Shown: one piece after another, positions 1 to 10,979 of the stretch
How positions within the stretch are numbered: the first letter of the stretch is position 1
Layout of the letters: each line of letters starts with the position of its first letter
Assembly (NCBI GenBank): GCA_905147135.1
Contig: LR990053.1
Location: 10,862,501-10,926,500, forward strand
Direction: 5' to 3'
Origin: Blastobasis lacticolella
Lineage: Eukaryota > Arthropoda > Insecta > Lepidoptera > Blastobasidae
Length of the DNA stretch: 64,000 nt
Position numbers and translations under genes: made by a program
Notes under the pieces: model-generated
Database searches by the model: none
The model's input: only the letters and a program-made list of their open reading frames with translations
Told to the model about the DNA's origin: nothing

Positions 1-197
1 GACAGAAAGAGTGTGCGGCGCTGGGAGCCTGTGGTGCGCGGTAGTGCCTCTCATAAATGCTATCCCAGAATTCGGCGCGGCTCTGCAAAAGTGGTCCACC
101 TGCCTTCGGTGGTAAATCAAGTAACATATGCGGTGAACGCGTCGCTTGTGACACTGGTAACCATGCCCCCACAGATGAACCTGCGTGCGTCGGAGAT
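1..197 (-). CDS. Carboxylesterase exon 3 (C-terminus, incomplete)
   Basis: The acceptor TTTTCCTGTCTAG|A has a strong pyrimidine tract and restores phase 2. The exon then reads SPTHAGSSVGAWLPV, then SPHMLLDLPP and RAEFWDSIYERHY. That is the typical COE ending (W-x-PV, SPHM-x-LDL, R-x-x-FW-x-x-IY). The frame stays open to base 1, so the stop codon lies outside the window. The opposite strand is also open here but is a shadow. Confidence 0.85.
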
Positions 198-2958
198 CTA
201 GACAGGAAAATAAACTATTTTTAATAATTTGGCAAACATGCAAGCACACATTAGCGAAAGCCAGATGGAAGAAAAATGTGAAAAGTAAGTACTGAATTAC
301 TAACTACTTAGGATAAGATGAGGAGATGGGCTTGCAAAACGATCTAATGCGAGAGTAGACGGAAAAATCTAAATTAAAATAATAAGTGGGACCAATGCTG
401 CCGCCATAATGGAAAAGTGCCCATTTTTTTTAAGCTACAAACGAGCAAACAGCGCGCCTGATGGGCTACAATTGATACATTTAGGTTGCAGGTAACAATA
501 ATGTAGAACTGCAGGTGCGTTGTCACTATGAGGACTAAGATGAAATGCGTCATGCCTGTAATTTCGCTGGCTACCTTATACTTTAAACCGAAACACAACA
601 ATGCCAGCATTATTGCTTAACGGTAGAAATAGATAAGGCGGTATAACTCACCCAGGCGGATTCCTCAGGCTTGACAGAGTCTTGCCACTCATTTGACAAA
701 TGTAGTAAAATATTAATGCAATGAAATAATTTTAAAACTTTGATGTCTGTTTGTGAAAGTGAAAATAAACAGGAACTAGCACAAAGTTTGAAAAGCGATT
801 TGAAATATTATTTATAATTAGATTTTTCCGTTTTACTTTTTCGTCTTTTGCGTCATTACTGCTTGTTTGATATTAAAAAAATAAGAATGTTATAATAAAT
901 AGACATAATTACCACTTGCAGCATTTACGTATTTTTATCTACGTAAATGACACAACATTTTATAGAAATTTATATCAAACAGTGGATATTATCGTCAGTT
1001 ACAGTATTTTTTATTAAGTTTCATAAATTACGTCATTTTCACTTATGAACACTTTAGATAACCAATTGCGTATTTATGGAAATTGGAAAAATCGTTGATT
1101 TATCTAGTTTTTAAGTCCAGGGGTATTAAAATCAAATTTTTGTGAAAACTGTCAGTTACGCCCTTTTTTCTTCTAAAGGCAGAATAGTACTTTTCTAAAA
1201 TTTGTACAGAAGGAAACGTGAGATACGTTCTTTAACGATAGAAGAAAATAACATGAAAAGTTTCAAGCATATCTTAAGAATGTAAACTTATAAAATAATT
1301 GATCCGAATTGTTTTATAAAATGTAGTAAAGACACCAACCTGCATAGCGTGGTAAATAAAGACCTAAGTAGTTCTCTCTAGAAGAAGATTCATGCTAATT
1401 AAACCACATAAAAGTAGAACTCACCCAGTAGTTATAAAGTTAAGCCATAAATCTCTCATAGTTGCTACCATTTCCCGCGTACGATTTGTGAGTGTCGGTA
1501 TTGAACTGAGGCCGTCTAACACAGCATACGACTGATGACAGTGAGAAGCACCACGTAAATTTAGTCTCTCCAGTGCTGGAGGCATCTCCTCAGCATCAAA
1601 GGAATAGTCATACAAGAAAATGTTGTCATTTCCTGAATCTAAATGCAATTTTACAGCTCTCAGAGTTCCATAAGCAAACATGACATCAGTGAAGTAATCC
1701 ACATAACCAAGCACAGTATCGTCACTTACTAATTGACCCTGAAAATAAAACTGTTTCACTTCTTCGATTACCAAGTCTCTTTCCGCGGCGGTATTAAAAT
1801 GTAAGTCAGCTGGTAAAAATGGAGTAAAATTTTCATTCATTAGATTCTTCCAAGTATCAAAATAGTCAACACGGAACAAACCTTCCATTGCAGTAAATCC
1901 ATAAAGCATAGGATATTTGACGTATTTGCCCTCCTTAATAATATTCACAGGCGCATCAACGAGAAATCTCTCATGGCCAAGATCGCGTTCAATACAATGT
2001 ACAAAACCTATAGACGAATCCTGTTTAACCATTGCATAGGTCAATGCTAACAAGTGATCCCATGATGCGGATGTATAATAATCTTCAAGCGCATTTAAGT
2101 CATCAACATTATCGACTCGCATACGAGTTGCATGATCTCTAGCTGTTTGTAGAGGATCTAACTGAACGGACCATAAGGCCACGTTTGTTCCACTTGCAAG
2201 AATCACCTTATTAAATAATCCTTTTGCCATATCAGACAGCATTATCAGGTCCACTGAAGAAGAACCGGCACTGCATCCAGCAATAGTAACATCACTAGGG
2301 TTTCCACCAAAACTGGCTATATTTTTGCTCACCCATCGTAGCAAGGCCACCTGATCCTTTGAACCCGCATTTCCAGGGGCCTTTTCTGTACCAAGACATA
2401 AGAAACCATGTATGCCAAGGCGATAGTTAAATGTAACGGCAATAACCCTACCGCTTCTCACCAAATTCGTAGGTGTCATATCATTTCCAGAACCCATAAG
2501 GTATGCTCCTCCATGCACGTATACAACAACTGGAAGATTAACTGCGTTCGTATCAGGAACAAAAACTGTAGTTACCAGACAGTCTTCTTGCATAGTTTTG
2601 TCGTGCGGCATAATTTGCAACTGTGGGCAAATAATCTTCCTATCAATTGCTTCAAATGTATCTTGCCATGTTGGAGGTTCGTTTGGTGCCTGTAAATTTA
2701 ATATTTTTTAAAACAATTTATAAAACATAGTTATATTTAGTACGTTCGATTTAATTGGTTTATGATTTATTTTTCGTTTACCATAAACTTATCGGTTCCA
2801 AGTGGTACTGAAGCGTAAGGTATGTCATAAAAAATAAACAAGTTGTCGTCTCTGTAGCCTCGAACAGACCCTTGAGCTATATTGACAGTTAGTGAATCAC
2901 CATCCTGACACTGCACTAAACCTAAAATGCAAATTCCTATTACAATTGTGTTTATCAT
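1..2958 (-). CDS. Secreted carboxylesterase (COE family), three exons, 3' end beyond window edge
   Basis: Joined exons 2958-2782, 2689-1425 and 197-1 (continuing past the edge) give at least 546 residues, close to the usual 530-570 of insect carboxylesterases. Residues 1-17 are a hydrophobic signal peptide ending VQC before QDGDS, so the product should be secreted. Seen motifs: IPYA near the N-terminus, oxyanion loop HGGAY at 118-122, nucleophile Ser199 in G-C-S-A-G, acid Glu328 in GFTAMEG, His442 in GASH, and a terminal WLPV...SPHM...RAEFWDSIY block. From family knowledge it hydrolyses carboxylic esters (odorants, xenobiotics, juvenile hormone or dietary esters); the substrate cannot be read from sequence. 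The conserved exon plan and sequence match the decayed copy at 7155-10043, so the two are tandem duplicates. An antennal or detoxifying esterase is the likeliest class; that is inference. The start Met2958 was chosen because it directly precedes the signal peptide; the open frame extends upstream without such a sequence. Confidence 0.93.
198..1424 (-). other. Carboxylesterase intron 2
   Basis: This is 1227 bp of AT-rich DNA between the GTGAGT donor and the CTAG acceptor. A short region near 650-705 (minus) could read NEWQDSVKPEESAW before a GTGAGT, but it lacks a good acceptor and is not needed by the protein model. No other gene was seen. Confidence 0.7.
1425..2689 (-). CDS. Carboxylesterase exon 2 (catalytic core)
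   Basis: This exon has 1265 nt, starting APNEPPTW after a CAG acceptor and ending NFITTG at GG|GTGAGT, phase 2. It carries the whole catalytic triad and oxyanion loop. The C-terminal TG at the junction matches the TG-N-P site where COE genes often have an intron. Confidence 0.92.
2782..2958 (-). CDS. Carboxylesterase exon 1 (signal peptide and N-terminus)
   Basis: This exon has 59 codons from MINTIVIG to ...GTDKFM. The donor is ATG|GTAAAC, exactly where other COE proteins continue ...F-x-x-P...PW. The intron that follows (2690-2781) is only 92 bp and stays in phase 0. Confidence 0.9.
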
Positions 2959-3640
2959 TATTCCGTAGTTCCTATTTATTGATTTATATTTGCTGATGTC
3001 TACTGTATTGAATATTGTCATAAACTGCCAGGTTTTCTTTACATACATGTAGGTACGTCACTATATTATCTATTATCTCCATTCTGTGTACAGAGTGTTT
3101 ATTCCACACTAGTTATGTAACGTAAATAATGTGTTTTAGTATATTTATTTGCATTTTTGTGTTTTGTAGGTTTCATAATGATGATTCTATATACACATAT
3201 TTAAACATATTAAATTCCACAAATATTGCAATATCCGAAAAAAATTACATATTTATTACTTCAGACACACATGGAAATTATTGAAATAGCTGCTTACCTG
3301 TTCCTGAAAAAGTCCAGCAGTGGACTGTTGTGTTCTAATTAAGTTAAAAAATTATCTAAAGGAATTTTGTTACTTATGGTATACGGAGACAATCTCAAGT
3401 AGTAAACTTGTTTCTTAAATGATAAGATAACTATGTTTCTATTACTGTATCAGATCAATTCTGTCAGTATAAATATTGATAAATCATTACGGGGGAGATC
3501 AGAGGTTTGTAATGAGAAACAGAAGAAAACGTTTATTTCCTACTTCTTTTGAGAATTCAAGTAACGTTTGTTAGGACATTGCCAGGCGGTCCGAAGGAGT
3601 GGAGATTATGGCAAATCGACTAAAGTGGAGAAGGATTAAG
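2959..3640. other. Upstream intergenic DNA of the esterase
   Basis: AT-rich, no gene. A short motif at 3313-3336 (GTCCAGCAGTGGACTGTTGT) matches the 3' end shared by RTE-like retroposons elsewhere in the window. No clear TATA box was identified. Confidence 0.4.
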
Positions 3641-4682
3641 TCCAGCAGTAAACTATTCCGAGCCTAAAAAATATTTATAACAATCAAAACTTCTTCAGAT
3701 TCCATATGTATACAACAGGATTTGGTAAGATTAAGTAATTGGTGTACTGCGAATGGCATGGTGATAAATGCCAAAAAATGCTTTCATATTAAATTCACTT
3801 CTAAAAAGACACACATACCTTCTGGTTACCATATTTGGGGCGAGATTCTGAATGAAGTCAGTGAAATCAGAGACCTCGGAGTCACTTTAGATACTCAACT
3901 GAAATTCACCTGTCACATCAATAACATAGTTAAACGGTTTTATTAAAACGCAATACGAAAAGTTTTAAAATCAAAACTGAAATAAACTTCAATAATACCT
4001 TAGTACGCACTCATCTAGAATTTGCTTCATCAGTTTGGAATCCCAGTTATGCAGTTCATTCACAAAGAATTAAAAGTATACAAAGGTCCTTTACCCGACA
4101 CATCACCTACATATCGTCAGAAATTTCACACCGACGTCCACACGAGCAGCGCTGTCTGCATTTTAGAATGGTATCGTTGCGGAAACGCCGCACTGCGCAC
4201 GACCTTTCACTGCTCTTTAAAGTGCTCAATGGGCATACTGGCTGCAGCGACCTTCTAGAACATTTCTCATTAAGTGTAATATTTAATTTACTTAGAAACC
4301 GATGCCTCGAATCTTAACAAGTAGTTCAATAGCTAGGGCGAATATTGGATCTCACTCTCCTGCCTCACGCATATGCCAATCCTATAATGGATTCCAACAA
4401 AAATCGCCACAAATTGACCTCTTTTCCAATTCTCTTGGCAGTTACAAAAAGTTTGTTTATAATTTTTTATACTTTAAGTTGCTTTGCTTAACATTATTTA
4501 ATTTTTAATGTTTAGTTTATACTAAATTCCTTTTTCTTTATTTTATTTTGTTTTAAATGACACTGAACAAGCATGTTGTGTCACCAATATTGGACTCGTA
4601 TTAGAATAACTTTAATGTATACTGTTTATGATGTAACAATATGTGTTCTGCAGGTGTACCTTACTTCAATAAATAAATAAAT
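3640..4682 (+). mobile_element. Degenerate 3' part of a CR1/Jockey-type LINE
   Basis: The frame at 3722-3946 reads LSNWCTANGMVINAKKC, then IRDLGVTLDTQLKF and HINNIVKRF. This is the region just after the reverse transcriptase YxDD box (fixed W, N-K-C and DLGV motifs). After frameshifts it continues with LVRTHLEFASSVWNP and more of the C-terminal domain to about 4260. The 3' end is marked by AATAAATAAATAAATA at 4666-4682. The copy is 5'-truncated and has several frame breaks, so it is dead. A SINE follows almost directly. Confidence 0.8.
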
Positions 4683-4690
4683 ATGTGACG

Positions 4691-4970
4691 TGTTGCGTCG
4701 GTGGAATAGTGGTTACGGTGCCCGACTCGTAAGCGAAAGGGGTTCGAACCCCATTGTGGCCATTTATCAATGACTCTTGCTGAGTTACGTAAATTAGTTG
4801 AACAGTAACCGATGCTCTTATAATGAAAGAAAACATCGTGATGAAATCTGCACATTCAGGCGACTGAATGTGTAACCATGATCCAATTTGGTCAGGTTCC
4901 CCTCTCTCTCTCTTATTAGGAGGTCTGATATATATCACTATAACTACCTGACGAGTACTGGATCTGTTAT
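4691..4970 (+). mobile_element. tRNA-headed SINE (family 1), 3'-truncated
   Basis: The head has a tRNA-like B box GGTTCGAACCCC at 4741-4752 and an A-box-like TGGAATAGTGG upstream. The body has the shared CATCGTGATGAAA and AACCATGATCCAATTTGGTCAGG segments. The usual GATGATGA tail is missing. Confidence 0.85.
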
Positions 4971-5039
4971 GAAACAATAGTCACATCGATAGTCAATTGA
5001 TATCGATAGCGACTAGTATGTTGGTGTTGTGGCAGGTTC

Positions 5040-5215
5040 AGAATTATGCAATTAGGGTACGATTCGAATATGGAATGAGCTCCCAGCCACAGTGTTTCCT
5101 TTGGACTATGACATGGGATCATTTAAGAGGTATATTAGAGGTCGCTTCAGAGGCGGACAACGCATTGGTAACTCCCCTAGTGTTGCTGATGTCCAGGCGG
5201 CGGTGACCACTTTTC
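5040..5215 (+). mobile_element. LINE reverse transcriptase C-terminus fragment
   Basis: Reads TIRIWNELPATVFPLDYDMG, then SFKRYIRGRFRGGQRI and VADV. The WNELP and FKRYI motifs mark the C-terminal end of a Jockey/CR1-type LINE. It is the same family as 30545-30918 and 41675-41915. Confidence 0.8.
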
Positions 5216-5765
5216 ATCAGATTTTGAATTTGATTACTCGCTGCTGTTATTAGTTGTCTTATTTTGTATTGATCCAAATTTTTTTTTTGTAAGTGATTCA
5301 TTATTGCCGTAGGTACATTGATTGTCTGCTTTTTTTTTCCTTGATCTTGTCCTCACTGTTACGACAAAGAACTAAAAACAGTCTCACATGTGTCTTATAT
5401 TTAGAGGGCAGTTAAAAAATTAATAAATAACTGCGAGTTATTTTTACCTATCGGTGGAAGACGAAATTGCATCTGGAATAGCATTTTTTGTAACATTGCT
5501 CTTTATTGTTAAGTAGGCGCTTTTCTGTTACACTGTTGAAACGATCCATCTACAACCAGATTATAATCTAGATTAATCCAGTTCTTTTGCCTTTTCTTTT
5601 TCTTTTCAGAACGCCTGCTTGCGTTATTGTGTCGGTATGAATAAAAGGGAGCACATAACTCCCCAATCAAATCCCAGAGGGTTTCTGAACATGGAGTTCC
5701 GAAGGTCATTAAAATTTGCTCCCTTATTCATTCTCTTGTACGCAATGGCAAGCCTACGTATTTGA
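5216..5765. other. Intergenic, no gene recognised
   Basis: A pyrimidine-rich stretch (TTGCCTTTTCTTTTTCTTTTCAG at about 5587-5609) resembles a splice acceptor, but no coding exon follows with recognisable similarity. Confidence 0.35.
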
Positions 5766-5990
5766 CGACCTGAGTGGTTCAGTTGGTTAACATGCCGGTC
5801 GCTATGCAGAGGTCCCGGGAGCAGAAATTGAAATGAAAAGTTTTAATTTCTGTTACGGATCTGAGTGTAGTATATAGGTATAATAAGTATTATTAAAATT
5901 TTTTATTAAATATACACTACATATATATTTTATTTTATCAGTTATCTAACACCCATAACATATTTATTTTATTTAAATGAGTATGAAAGC
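5766..5990 (+). mobile_element. tRNA-headed SINE (family 2), degraded B box
   Basis: Starts GACGACCTGAGTGGTTCAGT and shares TCAGTTATCTAACACCCATA with the copy at 46712-46975. The B-box region is interrupted (GAGGTCCCGGGAGCAG). Confidence 0.75.
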
Positions 5991-6039
5991 GTTTTAACGT
6001 CGGCTTCGTGATAGAGGCCCTCAGTTACTGAACCCCTTT

Positions 6040-6370
6040 TTTATGTCATACGGTAGGCAAATAGGCAAGCGGGCCACCTGATGGAAAGTGGTCACCACCG
6101 CCTATAGACATTAGCAACACCAAGAGTATTGCCAATGCGTTGCCCACCTCTATAACACGTTGCTGTGGCAGCAAACATGCAAATGCCCTTCCACTGCCAA
6201 AGCCACGGTTCCCCAAATCCCCACCCCATAGAGCACTGGAGGCCTTACTTACCGGCAGAAACACAATACTCTTTAAAAAGTATTGTTTAGCTGCGGTATT
6301 CTGTAAGGTGGAGGTACTTCCCCAGTCGGGCGACTAAAATTCTAACGGGATACCCCGCTATGTCCTACCT
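6040..6370 (-). mobile_element. LINE 3' end / derived retroposon
   Basis: Near-identical layout to 13125-13440. On the minus strand it ends with ATAGGCGGTGGTGACCACTT and a CATAAAAAA tail. This is the same 3' end as the WNELP LINE fragment at 41675-41915, but the upstream sequence differs, so it is either another lineage or a SINE that borrowed the tail. Confidence 0.7.
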
Positions 6371-6411
6371 CTCTTAAAATCCCTCCCTTATTAGCGCTAT
6401 CACACACGAGG

Positions 6412-6680
6412 GGCTGTTTTAAGTATGCGGCCGCTAAGATTTGGAATGATCTGCCTTCCCTTGTAAGGGAACTAGTCTAAACCACCATGATTACATTTGC
6501 AAAACATTGCAAATCTTGGCTTATGGTCATGTTCCCCTGAGCCATATCCCATTTTGTCACTTTTTAAAGTATTCTCGCTCTTTTTTTCTCCGCTTTTGTT
6601 ATGTTTATATGTATTTTTGGCTGTTTAATGTTGAGATATGTATTATCTATTTGGCGATAAATAAATCTTTTGGTAGGTAT
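6412..6680 (+). mobile_element. LINE C-terminus fragment
   Basis: Reads KYAAAKIWNDLPSLVREL then, after a stop, TTMITFAKHCKSWL. The pattern Y-A-A-x-x-WN-x-LP...F-x-K-x-x-x-x-WL is the C-terminal end of Jockey/CR1-type reverse transcriptases. A GGCGATAAATAAATC tail closes it. Confidence 0.6.
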
Positions 6681-7080
6681 ACATATTACCGCCTTCGTTA
6701 AGGTTACTACCACAGCCATCTGTCTGTAAATTCAAGAACTAAAACCACGGCGGCAAAATTCCTCTACGAGTTAACAATGTAACCGGCTATATCCGTTTCC
6801 CCTTGCCATTCGGAAATCATCGGTCTGGCCCCGGAAGACTCCGGAAGCCAGTGTGTCTACGTGACGCCACAAGCAAGAGAGAAAATATCCGCGCAACTGG
6901 TTGATCTAGATATGTGATTTTCAAGTGCATGTGTTATTTCAATGTCATGGAGTTCGTACCTATTTATGGACTGCTGAGTTCACCCCGAAACAAATAGGAT
7001 TTAAATCGAATTCACGGAAAACCGGCGAAAACAGATAGTAGTAGTAGTATTAGTAGTATAAACAGATTGATATTTAGAGA
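6681..7080. other. Intergenic, nothing recognised
   Basis: Holds a somewhat GC-richer stretch (6780-6900) and a short TAG/TAGTAG microsatellite at 7036-7060. No gene. Confidence 0.4.
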
Positions 7081-7154
7081 GTCTGTATTAAAATTTTAAT
7101 CGTCAGCATCAGAATGAGTATTGGCTGCATGTAGAGGTTGTCTGCTTGGCTGGG

Positions 7155-7311
7155 TTATTGTGGCAGGCTGTAGTACTTCTGGTAAATGCCGTTCCATAAT
7201 TCGGCTCGGCGCTGCAGCAGAGGTCCGCGCGCCGAAGGCGGCAAGTCTAGGTACATATGCGGCGAATGCTGTGCCCCCGATACTGGCAACCATGTGTATC
7301 TACCGAGGAAC
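7155..7311 (-). pseudogene. Esterase pseudogene exon 3 with intact stop
   Basis: In splice phase 2 this reads FLGRYTWLPVSGAQHSPHMY, then a gap-free run to RAELWNGIYQKYYSLPQ and TAA at 7157-7155. The longest open frames here lie in other phases and are shadows. The acceptor could be AAG|G at 7312 or TAG|A at 7300; both keep phase. Confidence 0.82.
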
Positions 7312-7834
7312 CTTCATGCGTAGGAACACAAAACATTATAAAAAAGATATAGAAAATTGATTGAACTAAAAGAAGCTTCAAGAAGAATAAGAGTATTCTA
7401 TTATAAAAAATATTTTTATTAAAGATTAAGTATCTGACACGAAAATTTAATTTAAGTACCTAATTGAAATTTGGTAGTAATTGACATTTGTTAATTTATT
7501 TGTTTGACATATTCAATAATTAGTTTGTAGATCATTGATATTTTATTTACATATTTAATTATTCGTTTTAATTTTTTAATTAATTGTTAGAATTAGACAC
7601 ATTTAATCTTATTGCTTTGACATATAATTATGTAACTCGCTAAGCCTTAGAAAGGCAACGAATGTAATCAAATAATTGTATTAACACTAATGTAACCATT
7701 AGAGAGCGAATGAATAAATGAATTATGAATTACTTAAAATGTCTGTATAATACCTACTACATGACTACTCTGTGTGAAGAAAATAAATAAAGTTACATTA
7801 TTATTATTATTCAGAAGAGTAAATATTTCCTCAC
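7312..7834 (-). other. Intron 2 of the esterase pseudogene, with a LINE-like tail
   Basis: AT-rich. The + strand at about 7590-7740 resembles a LINE 3' UTR (AAGGCAACGAATGTAATC ... GAATAAATGAATTATGAA). No coding part was seen. Confidence 0.45.
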
Positions 7835-9096
7835 CCATTGATTATGAAATTCAGCCATATATATCTCGCATTATGCCAACCATCGCTAATGTGCGATTCG
7901 ATTAAAGACTAATCGAAGCGATATGGGTTTCCATGAAATCGAGTACTATGCAAGTTTGATAAGAGTGGCCAGCGCCTCTTATATTCAGCTTTGGTATAAT
8001 CCAAGGCCACTCTTCAGCGTCAATCACATATTCATATAAGAAAATTTGATCGTTGCCGGCATTTATTTGCAAGTTCACTGATCCCAACATTCCGTAGGCA
8101 AATACGACATCAGTGAAATAGTTAAGATATGCGCGTACAGTATAATCGCCTACATCAAGATTTCCAAAATACAGCTGTCTCACTTCCTCAGCTACAAGTT
8201 CTTTTACTTCCGATGTTTCGAAATGCAAGTCACCGGGCAAGAAATCTGAAAATTTCTCATTCATGGAAATTTTCCAATCACCAAATAAGTCAACTACGAG
8301 TTCAAGAAGAAGAAGACCTTCCAGTTCAGAAAATCCATATAATATTGGGTACTTCTCGAAACTGCCTTCTTTCATTATAGTTGCGGGAGCTTTCGATAAA
8401 AACATCTCTTGTCAATTATCACGTTTAATGCATGCATGGTACAAAGCTAAACATTTGATTAGTATTATATTTAAGTCTAGTCTAGTAATTGTCCCATGAA
8501 TATTATCAAAACCGTGATAAATTGCGTGATCTTTAGCAAATTGCAGAGGACTTGATTGTACCATGCAACGTGATTGACCACATTGCAACTTTAGTTCCGC
8601 TATCGACAATTCCTTTTTTAAATAAACCTTTGGCCATGTCTGACAGTATTATAAGGTCTACTGCTGAAGCACCAGTACTATATTCAGCCATAGTAACGTC
8701 ATCAGGGTTACCACCGAAACTGGCTATATTTTTATTCACCCAGCGCAGCAAAGCTATTTGGTCTTTTGTTCCTGCATTACCAGGGGCTTTGTCTGTTCCA
8801 AGACATAAGAAATCATGAGCTCCAACTCTATAGTTGAACGTCACTGCAATAATTTTACCACTTGCCACCAACTGCTTTGGTGTTGCCAAATTGCCCCGGC
8901 CGCCAACATACGCGCCGTCATGGACAAATACTGCAACTGGTAGGTTGGTTTCATTTGTGTCAGGAACAAAAATATTGGTAATTAGGCAAACTTCACTCAT
9001 TGATAGTTGTCCATCTAGCGTTTGCGCCTCCGGACAGAAGATAAATTGATTAACAGCGTCGAATATTTCGGTCCATGTTGGAGGCTCAGTTGGTGC
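7835..9096 (-). pseudogene. Esterase pseudogene exon 2 remnant
   Basis: From APTEPPTW through ICPEAQ-like text, FVPDTNETNLPV, WVNKNIASFGGNPDDV and YGFSELEGL to WLNFIING|GTGAGG. It is held in at least three reading frames. Confidence 0.9.
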
Positions 9097-9865
9097 CCCT
9101 ATCCGATCCGTGAAGGAAGCATTAGGTAGATCGGACTGGTAATGTTACTTATTTAAATAAAAATATGTAGTAAGCGTGCATTTCGAAATCAAAGGTCTTT
9201 CATGACTATTACTACAAATTATTTTTACAGGGTGGGGAATTGACGTAAACTTTTTTCTAAACCTTTTTTTTTAAGTAAACCTGAAAATTATAATGCCATA
9301 ACTCATCTGCTCAGTGAACAAATACGGAACTACGTTAAATGTCCAAACGCTGTAAGTTTTCCAAGTGTGAGAGCCTCACTAGTGACGCCGTTCACTGTAC
9401 AGACAAGTTAGTGACACTACACTGTAATAAGATTAACAGTGGAATTTGTATTGTATTGTATGTATTACACTATATCTGTGGCGGAGTACCGGTCCTCGCA
9501 AATTTAACCCGTCACTAATTGACACGCCATAAAGACAGTGGATTATTTTATAACTACAATGGTTAAATTGTTAAATTGTTTTTTGTTTGAAAACAAAATA
9601 CCAGTGTTAAATATTGTCTCAAAACAATATTTGCTTATTGTGTATACTTTAGTGTTAATGTTAGTCCACACAATTTCTCAAAACTTTGTTAAATTTTTAG
9701 ATGCTGTTAAACAGAAATGAATGCTGTGGTCACTTTTAAGTAATGTATCACTTCCCTAGCTAAGTTTGTGGTCAAAATTAATGCTATATTACATATTTAT
9801 CTATCAGTGGTAAAATTGTTAGTGATACTCAATAAATAGAAAAAAATACATAACAACACTATTAC
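9097..9865 (-). other. Intron 1 of the esterase pseudogene
   Basis: About 770 bp, against 92 bp in the intact copy, so it has probably taken in an insertion. No clear element ends were found. Confidence 0.5.
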
Positions 9866-10043
9866 CATAAATTTATTAACACCAACGGGAGTTGTAGCAT
9901 ATGGGATACCGTAAAATATGAACTGACCGTCTTCTCTATAACCTCTTACTGGTCCTTGAGAGATACTGACAGTTTGTGAATCACTATTATCACTTTTAAA
10001 AGCCTTATAAAAGAAAACTGATTATAATTATTGAATGTAGCAT
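9866..10043 (-). pseudogene. Esterase pseudogene exon 1 remnant
   Basis: Reads MLHSIIIISFLL then shifts frame to KSDNSDSQTV and GPVRGYREDGQFIFYGIPYA, ending NKFM|GTAATA. It aligns residue by residue with exon 1 of the intact gene. Confidence 0.85.
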
Positions 10044-10186
10044 TGTTCTTACTTAATTTTTGTATTTCGAGTAACCACAGGTTTTAAGCTTAAAAGGAGG
10101 CTCCAACGACAGTAGATTTAAGGTAAAAAATTGTGAAAGAAATAAAGATATTTCAATTTAATTTTTAATTTAAAGATAAAAAAATA

Positions 10187-10256
10187 AATCATCTTGGCGT
10201 TAATGTCCCGGTTGTGCTCTCGAGAACGAGGGCCCGGGCTTTGGGCTAATGAACCA
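10187..10256 (-). mobile_element. SINE family 1, tail fragment
   Basis: Contains CATCTTGGCGTTAATGTCCC and GAGGGCCCGGG, the reverse complement of the family 3' end. Confidence 0.8.
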
Positions 10257-10319
10257 GTTACTAAAGCAAATCTTGGCGTTCAGGCAAGTAGTATTCTCAG
10301 GAACTTGATGTGTATGAAA

Positions 10320-10975
10320 TCCTTTAATGTTACCATTATTTGTCTGCTTATAGTTAAACTGGGTTTTACCCATTACAAACTTAACCCTTTTAGGCTTAAC
10401 CAAAGATTTGATAAGATACAACACAAGTTACCAAAATTGCCTCAGAATTAATACAAATTTATTCTAAGTAGGTATATTATCTCGATTGTGATTTTCGTTT
10501 TGTGACACGTTCGATAGTACTCTAAAAAACTTTATTCCGACTAAATTTTAATAACCAAAACAAGAATGTTGTATTCACTTAAACACAACAAAAAACCAAA
10601 GATCCCCATTCCGATAATGAAATGAAAGCTTAGGCTTGACAGGGATATCTAGTACTGGATATGGCTACAATACACATTTATTAAATAAATAAATCAAAGT
10701 CAGTTTTGGTATTCTGCCACACGATGCGCGATGGTTAATAGTTATCATAGCCTGTAGGTAGACTCATGCTAGTATATCACTCATACATTGTTAACCCATA
10801 ATAGAACTAGAGAAAACCTCTCGAGGTAATCATTCTGTAATTAATTAATGTAATCCTGCAAAGGCATGCTTATAGACATTGGAACAGTCTTCCCCGAGTT
10901 TTAAAATTTACATTAAATTAGTGTCTTTAGTAAGGTGATTGTGGATGAAGTAATTTTTGATGTGATTTGTGAATG
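10320..10975. other. Intergenic, nothing recognised
   Basis: AT-rich sequence with no coding pattern and no repeat I can name. Confidence 0.4.
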
Positions 10976-10979
10976 AAAT

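Larger units (their letters stand above)
7155..10043 (-). pseudogene. Carboxylesterase pseudogene, tandem copy of the 1-2958 gene
   Basis: Three exon-like blocks match the intact gene: 10043-9866, 9096-7835 and 7311-7155. Donors ATG|GTAATA and GG|GTGAGG are conserved. Lesions seen: a 1-nt frameshift inside the signal peptide (about 10,010); two extra G at the exon 2 acceptor (TAG|GGGCACC); nucleophile elbow E-Y-S-T-G in place of G-C-S-A-G; a frameshift near 8575 with loss of about 30 codons; TGA at 8414-8412 where the intact gene has Gly; TAA at 7904-7902; and another 1-nt slip in an AT dinucleotide run near 7862. The oxyanion-loop equivalent reads HDGAY. The acid Glu (ELEGL) and His (GAGH) regions survive. 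Intron 1 has grown to about 770 bp against 92 bp in the intact gene. Several independent lesions rule out a single sequencing error. Confidence 0.93.

Noticed and set aside
13..201. Open frame on the + strand at the left edge
   Set aside because: It is the antisense shadow of the esterase last exon, which explains the region better in the minus frame.
650..710. Extra esterase exon in intron 2 (NEWQDSVKPEESAW)
   Set aside because: Poor acceptor, wrong phase, and the real C-terminal exon at 1-197 fits directly to exon 2.
4741..4752. tRNA gene from B-box hits (also at 14,050, 41,190, 46,755, 55,575)
   Set aside because: Each hit is the head of a SINE; the cloverleaf does not fold well and the SINE body follows (except 41,149, flanked by an insertion duplication).
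7121..7360. Open frames on both strands at 7.1-7.36 kb
   Set aside because: Both are shadows; the splice-phased minus frame reads as the esterase C-terminus ending YYSLPQ.
7902..9000. Two separate functional short esterase genes
   Set aside because: They are parts of one gene broken by a frameshift and a stop, as shown by alignment to the intact neighbour.
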